From positions 3,100,001 to 3,164,000 of the forward strand of contig JAGGNK010008670.1 in NCBI GenBank assembly GCA_017590115.1: 64,000 nt of DNA, in the 5' to 3' direction. Positions 16,601-27,855 of this stretch are shown piece after piece (the first letter of the stretch is position 1; the number at the start of each line of letters is the position of its first letter). This DNA is from Montifringilla adamsi (lineage: Eukaryota; Chordata; Aves; Passeriformes; Passeridae). A model generated the notes under the pieces. The model saw only the letters and a list, made by a program, of their open reading frames with translations, had not been told where the DNA came from and did no database searches. The position numbers and the translations under genes were made by a program.

Positions 16601-19600
16601 TTCTGTTGGAGAAGGTCTGTAGCTATAAAGTAATGTGAGAATATTTCCTTTCCTGCTTGTGGCTTGGGTAGTTCTCAATAGCATCTCGTTTGGTGGCCTT
16701 AATGAAGTATCTGTGATAAAGAATTGTTCTTATGTGGTGTGATTAAAATATCAGCTCTAAGGTCGTGTTCTGGTTTGTTTAATGCACTTCAAAGCTAATG
16801 ATTATGAGAACTGCAGACCGTGGCTAATGGGATAAAAGCTGTGTGAGTTATCCATGTCCTTTTTGGGCTTTTGGAGTCATTGCAGAGCAGCTGTAGCTGT
16901 GAGATGGGAAAAGAGGAAATTTCTTATTCATACAAGCTAATGAGTTAAATGTGTGTATGGCTTCGGGGTTAATGAGATTTGACCTCCTGTGTTGTAAAGG
17001 ATTTTGGGTTTAGTTCAGTGTTTAAATATTATGATAATTCTTGAGAAATATTTTTGCAGACCTTGAGACTCTTCTTTCAGGAAGAATCAATAATGACAAG
17101 TAATTTACTGTCTAGAAGAAGAAAGTTAAAACAATGTGGTTGTATTTAGTTTTAACCAACTAGCTTCCAATTTATAGGCTGTCTTTGCACTAATTTATGA
17201 ACTTTGTGTACTTCAGCCCTGAAGTCTTTCATCATTACAAATAAAGAAATAATTGCTTAATAATGCTCTCTGTTCCTGCTCTGCCGTGTGAGTCTGACAG
17301 TTCCAACCCCGTGATGGCTTGATGGGCCAAATGGACAATCTGCCACTTCTGGAAAGATCTATTCTGTCCCAGTCAAAACTGAAGCTGTGCCATATGTGCA
17401 GGGGGGTGTCAGATGTACAAACCAAGCGCTTGTTAGCCAGCAGTGATCTCCCCAGACTCTGGAAGAGCTGCAGTTCCCGTGCTTTTCCTTTCCTCTAATT
17501 TTGTCATGCATGTTTCTGTGTGCGGAGTAGGTTTTGGGGGGAAATCCTCATCTCAGAAAAGAGAACTCTCATTTCCTTTTTAACCTTTCTGCACAACACA
17601 CTAAAGGCTTTGTTTTGCCTTTGCCAAAGTTCTGTGAATTCTGCTCAGATACCACAGAAAGCAAATTTAATTCCCTTTGCAGTAAGACAAAATGCCCAAA
17701 CTCTGCTCACCAGTTGCGTTTTGCATCCGGTACTGTTTGAGCAGCAATTCCATTCCAGCCTTGATTCTCCTGTGGAGGTTTGGAGTGAGCTGGAGGGCTT
17801 GGACATCTACTTTTCACTGTGATTTTTTTAAGTGCCCTTGGCATGTCAAGGTAGTGTTAAGAGCGTGGGTACTTTGCCAAAGACAGCCTGTCGGAACTCC
17901 TCAGCATCACTCAGCCACTGGAGACTGCCTCCTTCCCTGGCACAGCAGCCAAGTGCCAGGGTTTGGGGACTGTCTCCATGTCTGAGGTGATGTTTGCTGC
18001 CCTAGTTTTCCCCATACATCTCAGTTATGTAAGTTGGAAAGAAAGGTCTAAAGTTTTAAGGCATCATTTTTTAATTGGTACACCAAAACTGCCCTTTTCC
18101 AATGCTTTTCTTTCCCACGTTTAAATTAAAGCAGCTCCTGGAGCATTTAATGACTGTGTACTTCACACAGCAATTGGAGTTCACTGAAGCAACTCATGTT
18201 TTCTCTCTCAGATATCTTTTTCTCAAAAGAAGCATTGCTCCAGTTTCTAAACTATTTAAAGTAATTAATCAAAACCTAAGACGACAGGAACAGCTTCTGT
18301 AACATCAGGTCCTCAACTTGAGATGAGGTTGATGCAAAGGGAAAGTGCCCAAGTCTCCACCAGTGTGTGTAAAGCCTGTAGGTGAATGATGACCTTTTCA
18401 TCTGCTAAGAGAGATGAGAAGTGGGAGGAAGAAGACAGGGGAACCGAGTTATTTTTACTGTAAATATGTCAGTTTATTGACTTGTTAATTTCAGATTTAT
18501 TCAAAAAAGCAGGAGGAGGAAACACTAATGTCTGCCAAAAACAAAGTAATTAGTGGGAGTTGAAAGATGTCTAATGACTCTTACAAGTACTAAAGAGGAA
18601 TAAACTAGTCTCCTATTAAACTGGATATGGACTTTTAAAACACTGTAGTAATTCTATTTTGTCTTTAAAACATGTGCAATTGCATATGGTAAATAAAAAC
18701 CTAAAGTAACATTGTTTATTCACGGTAACATTACAGGCAGAGGGTGGGATTTTGATTTTAAAAAAAAATTAAAAAACCAAAGCTGACTCCACACTTCTAA
18801 AATAAGGGTTCAGCTAACACTTGACAGAGCTTGAGTTTGAGTTGAAGATGACAGAAGAGTTTTAGATTAATGCTTAATGTGCCTTCTACACCTCCTTGGT
18901 CTAGAGTGACAAACAAGATCTTGTTTCATGACTGCATGTGCTATGGAGCAGCTTCTTTTTTCTGTGCCAAGGGACTCTGGTTGTGATGAGTCCTGTCACA
19001 GGGTTCATCAGCACATCTGCTCTCCTGGTTTTGTCTGTCCCAGGGGAGCTGGGAAGAAGAGGACAGCAGGGGCTGAGAATCTGGAGAGAAGTGAGCCAAG
19101 GGTTAGGAAGGGCAGCCATGCAGCGGTTGGAAATGAAACCTGGGAGCTTCAGAGCTGAACCCTTTAATTCAGCACTGCTCTGGTCTGTGGTTGCTGTGAT
19201 CTCATTTCCATCCTGCAGTAATGCTGATTGAAGTGTAACAGATTGGGATTATGTGTTGTCCCCAACTGGTGATAGTGAAAGCCTGAAGAGGGCTCCTTGC
19301 CTTTGCCTCGGGTCATTCTCTGCATCTCTTCCCTCTTGATCTGCTGGCCTGCTTTATCCTCCTCCCTCCATGGCCAGGCGTGTCCTCAGGGATCTGCCCT
19401 TCCATGCTCTGCTGTGCTCACAAATCCCTGCTGCTTTTATCCCCCGGGGCTCCTGACTTCTGCACCACCACAAGGACTCAGAGCTGTGCTGGTGGTGCTC
19501 TGTGGCTGTAATTGTTCATGGTTGTTCCTCCTGGAGTCCTGTGCTGTGCACGCCTGGCCGCAGCTCCCCAGCTCACCGTCACCTGTGTGGTCACTGCAGG

Positions 19601-21718
19601 CGCCAGCTCTGCTTGCTCTGAGTTGGCTGCAGGGACAGAGCCTTGGATTTGTCCTCCCCACGTCTCTGAGGCACAGGGAATGTCCTGGTGTCGCCAAACC
19701 CCACGGGGAATTTGGAGCTGTTGGAGTCTCCACTTGCTCAGAAGCTACTTGGCATCCTCTGTAGTTGACAGTTCCCATCTGTTTTTCCTACCATGCCTCT
19801 GTTAAAATACTAAAGAAAGCAGGAAATTAGATATAGGGGAAGATACCAAGGAAAACAAATATCAGAAAAAAAGCAAGCAGAAATATTTAATTACAGGAGA
19901 TATAGAGCAGCAGGGCAGATAAGATACCCATGACAGTGAGTAAGAATCAAATTGACTGTAAGTAGATCTATTTTGAGGGGATGATATGCATGAAGCAAAA
20001 AAATGCCATTAGTAGTTTATCATATAGAAGAAATGTGAGGGAGGAAAATGTGCATGCAATATTAAACCACAGTGCACTTGTGGATTTGACATAACAGATA
20101 GCAGGTCCCCATATATGAAGTGACAGCAAAATACCCTTTAGTTGCAAAGGGACAAGCTTTCACTCAGTCACAATGCAAACAAATTCTGGAAGTGATGGAA
20201 GCATATTTCCCAAGAAGAACATGAGGACATCTCATATTTGGAAGGGGAGAAAAGCAGCAGAAATTCAAATCTGCATCTATGAATTGTTACAAGGAGCTGG
20301 GTCTCATAAGGATCTTTGTTCCCACTATTTGTCATCTCAGCATTGGCAGAGACCAATTGAATTGATTTGCACCATCCTTTCCTAATCCTTATCCATGTAA
20401 CTATCCTATCCTGGAGTTATTACTTAATTCATTAGGAAGTGTAGGGCTTTGGAAGAATGCCTGGGAATATTGCTGAAGCACTAAGAGAGCAAGGACAACA
20501 TTAATTTTTTGCTTTCCAAGACTCTAGGATTATCCCAGGAGCTCAGAGAAGGTAGCACCGATGGATAGGGTAGTTTTAAGGGAAGAAGGTAAAAAAAATT
20601 CCTTGTTTTTACATCTTTTGGTAGTGGACAAGTCACTTAATCTTTACTTAACCTACGTTTCTCCAGTATAAAATGAAAACAGACTCTTCCTACTCATAAT
20701 GGCTGGGAAGCATCTGGGGTTAATTTGTTAAAGATAAAGGTGTATTTGACTGTGATTTAACAACCTCAGTCTATAGAAGCCATGTAAGCAACTAGCTGGG
20801 CATCTCATTCATCAGCCTTGGTGATCTTTGCTGGCTCAGAGCAGGTATGGATTTTTAGAGACACTGGATCGTTCCTATTACTTACTTGAGGGATAAATTG
20901 CAACATTTATCATGGCATTCCCATTTTTATTTTGTAAATCTTTCAATACCATGATTGAAGAACACTTTGAAAGCCAATAAGTGCAAATCCCAGGTATTGT
21001 TGGAATTGTAAGGCTATTTTACACCATCCTGATCAAAGTAACAAATAGAATCAGTGGACTTGCACAACACATAAATGTTATGTATTTTCAGAGAGGCCAT
21101 TAGAACGCAGCATTCATTTGGAAAATATTTGGAATAATAACCTATCATTCACTCACAGAAAATTTCAGTGTTGGGTTGCGTTTCAGTCAAGAAAATACTT
21201 GATATCCTTTAGAAACAAGAAATTGTGCCATCACTGAAGCCTTGCAAGGTTGTGCCGAGGCAGGAAGCAGCATATTAATGTGAAATTTCCATCTTTTTCA
21301 TGCTTAAATGGAGCAGATCTAAAGTCAGTTCATTCAACAAAATGGCAATTTGGATCTATTTTACAGAGCTCACTTGAGGCAATGTGCTCCTGCTAGTTCA
21401 CTTTAAATGTGGATTCTGAGACTATTGAAGATTTTTACATATTTTGATTACCATCAGTTCTGTTTGCTCACATTTTACCTGCTTGACTAGAGAAATAAAG
21501 TTTTCCTGGGTATCTTTTGGCATATACAAAATCTAGTTAATTAAGACATGCTATACTTTCTCCCCAGAGTCAAAGTATAATGTTCAGCTGGCCGACTTGC
21601 ATGAATAATCCATCACTGTGAATCATTAATTTAGAAGACAAGCTATGGTAATTGATGTCTTTATGCAAGCTATGGAAATGCTTAGGGAAATTGCTTATTT
21701 TTTTTTCTTGTTAGTTCC

Positions 21719-21798
21719 TTTTTTTTTTTTTTTTTTTTTTTTTTTTGGTTTTGAATTTTTTTAGGCCTTGGGAGGGTTTTTTTTTTTTTTTTTTTTTT
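21719..21798 (+). repeat. Two long T runs in an imperfect tandem duplication
   Basis: A 28-base T run (21719-21746) and a 22-base T run (21777-21798) are each followed by related text: ggttttgaatttttttaggc after the first and tttggtttggaatatttcta then ggcctgag after the second. This looks like an old duplication of a T-run unit of about 55 bp. Confidence 0.7.
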
Positions 21799-22179
21799 CA
21801 TTTGGTTTGGAATATTTCTAGGCCTGAGTAGTGTGGATTCTGAAATGGATTCACCTGAGATAAGGTTCTTGTGAGAATGGGACCTCTTTCTTGAGTTTGA
21901 TAAAAATCTGAATATTTTTGATCTGAAAAACTTTTAGAATCATAAGACTTAACCTCGAGCTAATCTTGTGTGCATACATTGGATGAGCCACTCTAAATTT
22001 TCTAGGAAAAGGAGCTGGCCTGGTGGTCTTAGCAGTGGCTTTAAGGTGGTAAAAATGCTTTAAAAATTCCTGTCATAATTTGGTAATGCAAACAGGGATT
22101 ACAAGGTAAGTTGGTATTTAGACCTTCCTGTATTACCCAGCATGTTTTTGTATCAATCTAAGCATATAAAAGGCTGGTG

Positions 22180-22194
22180 ATATATATATATATA
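22180..22194. repeat. (TA)n microsatellite
   Basis: About 7.5 uninterrupted TA units in SERPINI1 intron 1. Confidence 0.85.
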
Positions 22195-22475
22195 CAGTTG
22201 GAATATGTACATTTGAAGATAATTTATCACATAATTCATAAAGCTCACCTATATGCTACATTATACTGTAACCATAATGTCTCTGTGGCAGGAAAAGTTA
22301 CTCATTTTGTTTTCTTTTTGGGAATCTCTTCACTTTGACTCATAGTTGAAATATGAGGGTTTGCTACCAACTTAAAATGATTTTGTCTGCCTTCAGAACA
22401 AGGAAGAGGCAGTTGGCTGGTATTGAATGGGAGCCAACAGCTTGGTGACATTTCAAAAGTGGGATATCAATAACC

Positions 22476-22523
22476 CATATATGACTTAAAGCATATATAT
22501 ATTATGTAATAATGTCATATATG
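22476..22523. repeat. AT-rich inverted repeat
   Basis: Perfect 10-bp arms CATATATGAC (22476-22485) and GTCATATATG (22514-22523) around 28 bp of TA-rich sequence. Probably of low-complexity origin. Confidence 0.6.
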
Positions 22524-22714
22524 CATAATATTATAAAGTCTTGCCATTGATGTAATGGGATTTGGACTATAACTATGTAGTACTAAGATGATTTTTATTC
22601 CATTGAGGAAACTTCTTAAATATTTCTTATGTGTTCTGTAGCTGAAATACAAAGTGGACCATTTCTACAAATGTAACAATTGTGAAAATGAGCAGGCAGG
22701 CTTATTTTGTGTTC

Positions 22715-22738
22715 TTTTTTTTTTTTTTTTTTTTTTTT
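22715..22738 (+). repeat. T24 homopolymer
   Basis: 24 consecutive T in SERPINI1 intron 1. No flanking direct repeat was noticed. Confidence 0.9.
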
Positions 22739-24362
22739 ACCCTTGAATATTTATTTCCCATTTAGGCATCAAACTAGAGGCTTATTTGATCTCATGTGCT
22801 TGGCTGCTCCTGTTTGTTCCCAGCTGAGCCCTGATGTGCTGCACTTTGAGAAATCCAACCCTGAATTTTGACATTTTACACTGGAGCAAAAAAGAGAACA
22901 TATTCCCAATAAATTCACATCTGAGCTGAATTCAAATAGGTTTTGCTGTTTGGGTTCAGTTTCATAAGGTAGGAGAGGTGAAATGCTGCTGATAGCTGCA
23001 GTTATTGAAAAATGGTAATCACAACTTTCATAAAGTGAGATAAGCCATGTTTATTAATGCTTTCTGTGGCCATAGAGTGACTTGGCCCTGGGACATTAAA
23101 TGCCTAAATGGGTTGTGTAATTAGCTTTTTTCCATTTACGGATCAAGCAGCTAAACACACAACATTTTCTAAGCAGCTCAAATTATTTTTGTCATGTTAG
23201 TTTAAGCCAAGGGAAAATAATTCTAATTTTTCAGGTTTTTTAAATAAAATCAGAGCTCCACAGTGAACAGAACTGGGGTCCTGAGGAGGTCTCTATGCCA
23301 GCCATAAAACTCCTAAACCTGGGATGATTTCTGTATTCCCACCCCTGACACAGAACAGAGGTTTGAACCATGCTTTGGCCAAGAATTCCAAAATCATTGA
23401 CCCAAACTCATGGCATGTAGTGGCTATGGGCAGAGACCCCCCCAGGCAACCCCTTCCAGAGCTTTCTTGTGTTTGCCAGCAAAATTCTCTTGTTTGAGCC
23501 TGATGTGTCTAGGGTTTGAAACTCAGTTTGTCCCATCCACTGTGCATACGCAATCAGAACAATATTTTAATGCCTTTTTTCTGTTCCCTCCATGATTGAT
23601 ATCAAAGAGAAGGACTGAAATAAAACATCCCCAAACTGGCCAAGTTTGAGCTTTTAAATCCATATTAATTTCATACTTGGCTGCCTCAGCTGGCATCATT
23701 GTTAGTCCAATTAAAAAATAAACACCCGCCCTAAAGAATTTGCAGCCAGGCTGTGTCACACTCAATCCTAGGGGAAAATTCCTTAGGCGTAGGGAATACT
23801 CCTGGTTTTTGAAAGGCACTGCTTGAGTGCCTGCCAAATGTAAGCTTTTTTCCCCACAGTAACCACTTTGACCTCTTTGACAGTATCATAAACCAAATAA
23901 ATACACTGCAAAATCCCCAGTTTGATAGACATTACAGAAGAAAATTTCTAGTCTGGATTTCTGGATAAAGTAATCTCAACAGTTCCTGGAGGGAGTGAGT
24001 GGGGAGTTGCCAGTGTCAAATAAGAGGTAAATATTTCTCTCCCTGAAACAATTCAGCAGAAAGACCTCTGAATATCTGAACAACCTGAGGACTTTGAGGT
24101 AGTTAAGCTCCAATTTTGTAATGTCATGGTTTGACTCTTTCTGTATAAGACAGGTTAAACGAGTAGGACCTTTAAAATGAGAACAAGGAAATGTTTGTTT
24201 AATAAGGCCCCAGTAAAGATTTTTTTTCCCTAATGCAAACTCGCTGAATGGGAGTGCAGAAGTGTTTGAGGTTAGGGATCAGCTGTGGCCATTCAGGCTT
24301 GTAATTACAGCTGTGATAAGTGTGTTTTCAAGTCTTGCTGTACTAAGAGTTTTCTTAATCCA

Positions 24363-24377
24363 TTTTTTTTTTTTTTT
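24363..24377 (+). repeat. T15 homopolymer
   Basis: 15 consecutive T in SERPINI1 intron 1. Confidence 0.9.
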
Positions 24378-27300
24378 ACACTTGGCCTTTCATTGCTCCT
24401 CCTAGTACATTGTAACAATTCCTGAAAACTTCTGAATCATGGGAAAACAAGTGTTAGGCTATTAATTTCTGGCTCTATAGAGACGTAAACTTGAGTCTTG
24501 CCTGGGCAAGTGTGTGGCTGTGTCTGACATCACTAATGTTGTGTTTGGGAGCCACAGTAAGCACACAAATATTACAGCTCTGTGCGGTGAGGACTGGACT
24601 GTTTAAAGTCAATCTTTTTAATGTAGCAATGGGGGGCAAACATATAGTGAACTTCTGCTCCATTATTTGTTACTGTGGGCTTTGGGAGCTGGAGAAGAGA
24701 TGGCTCCTGGTGAAGGCTGGATGTCTTTGCTGTTGGCTTCCCTGTATTTTTATGGAAACAAGCCCTGATGTCTCAGCTGGTTGCTCTTTGAGTGCAGAAA
24801 TTCATGGCACTGAATGTCCACAGGTTTGGACACTGGATCCAGTGGAGCTGCTGTCACCTCTACACAACCACTTCACTGCTTCAAACAACAAAACTCAGCA
24901 TTGTTCTTCACTTCAAGGTAGTACAATTCTGTATATTCTGCCACGGGTGAATTTGAACAAACAAGAAATCAACCTATAAGTAACTTCAGGTGGATGATTC
25001 CATGCTCTGAAGGGGGCCAGCTGTGATTTTACTGTCTCATGTGTTCCAGTGATAAACTTTGATGAGACAAAGGTGGCTGTGCTGCAAAGTCCACAAGGTG
25101 CCCAGGTGATCTCTGTGTGCTGTCTCGAGGGTTAGCAGAGTCCTGGTGCAGTGAGAGATGAGCTGTTGCCCATTTACACCTGGGGGTGTATTTGGATGCA
25201 GTGGAATAACTGTCCTGTGGTGACTAACTAAAGAAATGTGTGTAATTTGGGCACTGCTTCTCATCCAGCTGCACCAGCTCTAGGAGGTCTGTGTGAGGCA
25301 AGGCATTCTGCCTGCTTGTTGCCTAATGAGTTTGGTGCTGAGGCAGATTGACTGAAAACTAAAATATTTTTTCTTCTGTGACCATATTGATGGAACTGCT
25401 TGGCACAAACTGGCTCTGAATTCCTTGCTTTGAGGTGCAGCGGTCCACCGTGCCCATTTGACAACTTAATTTAGACATAAAAATCAGATAACCCATGTAA
25501 AGCTTGAAATTTGGGCTCTTGTATACAGGCACAAGAATTCAGGTTAACCTACTTAGTTTTGAAAGCCACGCTAATTAAAATGATTAACCTCATTTTAAGT
25601 AAGTGTGTGTGTTACCCACCAATGGAAAATACTGGATGCACATGAATCACAGCTCGTCATACAAAAGCTGGGAGTAGTGTCAGAGTCTTTCTAGCACAAG
25701 GTAGGATTAATATGAACTTGCCATAAGAAAACATCTGAGACTTGCTGGAAAACAGGCAGTTTGGTTTGGGGAGGGGAGACAATGAGGTTTCAACCTTCAG
25801 TTTTCATTCTGGGTGTCGGAAATGATTCAATTCCTTTCTTTAAGGTATTGTAGTTTTCAAATTATAAAAATCTGAATAGAAAACAGAACCAAAACAAAAC
25901 CACCCAACCAAAAAACAACCCCAGACATCCTCAGAGCAGCACAGCACGAGTGTGTTCCTGGAGCCTCAGGGTGGGTGTGTAGATGTGAGCCAGCAGAGCA
26001 CAGCACAAGTGGTCTGTTCCTCCAGTGCTTTGTGATTGTTCTTGTTCATGGGAATTGCTGCAGCATTTACAGTCAGGTCTAACATGATGCAAACTCCTCT
26101 GTGTGGGAGAATAAGCAGGATTAAGACAAATTCAGCTCCCTGCATGTGGTGTTTAAATGGCTCATCATGGAGTGGGTACTTGGAACAGCATCAGTTCCCA
26201 TAAACACAAACCAATGAGGCTTGAACAGTGAGCACAGAAGTGAGCTCCAAGGCCAGATTCCACCTTCCAGGCACAGCTTGAGTGCTGGACTCTGAACCGA
26301 GCTGTTCTGTCCATGGTGGGCCAAGAGTGATGTTTCAATAGCCACAAGCCTCCAAGGCCAGGATAAATGAAACTATCAGAACAAAAATGTGAATATTTTA
26401 TTCCCCCCAGTAAAATGAGGCTTATTTTTTTTCACTCTGAAAAAACTATTTGGTGGTTGTGTATCTTCTGTTGTGGATAAGATGCTCGAACAGCAGGAAG
26501 TAGTTTTTCCTCCCTGCCTTTCTGTTCCTAACTTTCCAGTTTATCCCTTAAAGCTGCTGTTTTTCCAGATATTCTCTGAACAATTCAGAAGCACATGCAG
26601 GGCACCAAGCTTACTTCTTCTTTTCATGCCCTGCCAGCTCTCCCAGTTGGAGCAGCATGAGGCTGCTCCTGTCCCATTTGTTGGCTTTGGGGTTTTTTTC
26701 CTTGAGTTGCTAAGTTCATGGACGCTTGTGAAGAAACAAGAGGGAGGAAGGATGTGAATGATGATGTGGAGATAAAAGCTTGAGGATTTTAGTGGCATTT
26801 CTGGCCACTGTGCCATGCTGGGTGGTTCATTCCTCTTGTCTAGATCTGACTTGTCTGTACTGGTGTCTGGAGTCTTGTCTGTAATGGGCAGATGTCCTGG
26901 TTGCTTACTTTTTTAAAGTATTTGCAGAGCTGCTCTCAAGTGCAAGCAATAAAAAAACCAGAATTGTGGAGTTCTAGAAACCATGGAGATAAAGAGAGAC
27001 AATTGAGAATATTTGAGAATGTATGAAAAATACCAGCAAAGTAAATAGCAATGATGCTGAGGCCTGAGAGGCAAGAATTGGAACTGGCCTTAGGGTGGGA
27101 GGAAAGAAGAGTTTAATTTTCTTCTCCATGTGGAATTCCCATGCTTCTCACTCCTTTGGGAAGATCAGTGATCAACATCCTTCAGATCAAAAAGAAATTC
27201 TCATGGAATGCCTTGTTGAGGTTTTCCACTGTGAAAAATACAGAGTAAAAAAATCCTGCTACTGGCTGAATTTGGCATCAAGATTATTCTGTAGTTTTTA

Positions 27301-27508
27301 GGAAAAAAAAAGTCTGTACTTTGTAACAGATGTTATTCTGCTATGTTAGAGAAATATTTGGAGAGGCTTAATGCTGAATTTCTCCCTCAGTTACTGATTT
27401 TGCTGAAATGTCCTTGTTCTGTGACTCCATTTTGCTGGTTCAGAACTGAACCCCCTCTGAGTGACTCTTCTTTCTCACCCTTTTGTCTCTGAAGACTTTG
27501 TGCTAGAC

Positions 27509-27553
27509 CTTTAGAGCTAGCACCAAAAAAAAAAAAAAAAAAAACTTTAGAGC
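27509..27553 (+). repeat. A20 run flanked by 9-bp direct repeats
   Basis: CTTTAGAGC at 27509-27517 recurs perfectly at 27545-27553. Between them lie TAGCACC and 20 A residues. This has the form of a target-site duplication around a tiny poly(A)-tailed insertion. CR1 elements do not leave poly(A), so slippage or an L1-like event are alternatives. Confidence 0.6.
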
Positions 27554-27732
27554 CTTTTTCCATTCTCATTTTGTGCCTCAGCCATGGCTCTGCTGGTCAG
27601 GCTGGGTGCAATTTCCAAGACTGCTCTTTCAGCTGGTTTTAAGCCTTTTTCCATTCTCATTTTGTGCCTCAGCCATGGCTCTGCTGGTCAGGCTGGGTGC
27701 AATTTCCAAGACTGCTCTTTCAGCTGGTTTTA
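27551..27732 (+). repeat. Perfect 91-bp tandem duplication
   Basis: The unit at 27551-27641 (starting agcctttttccattctcatt) is repeated directly at 27642-27732 with no mismatch noticed. It begins at the second copy of the 9-bp repeat that flanks the A20 run, so both events share a breakpoint. Confidence 0.9.
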
Positions 27733-27838
27733 AACCTGGGCTTTCCTAGGCCCTTTCCTAGGTGATGATGAATTACTGCTGGTAATTAATCAGGGTATAA
27801 CATCTACTTGAATGCTGAGGTTAATTGTTTTGGGTTTG

Positions 27839-27855
27839 TTTTTTTTTTTTTTTTT
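27839..27855 (+). repeat. T17 homopolymer
   Basis: 17 consecutive T in SERPINI1 intron 1, following a gtttgggtttg stretch. Confidence 0.9.

Noticed and set aside
19297..19764. 155-codon plus-strand open frame in SERPINI1 intron 1, with overlapping frames on both strands.
   Set aside because: A locally GC-richer patch with few stops. No recognisable family and no consistent start or splice context.
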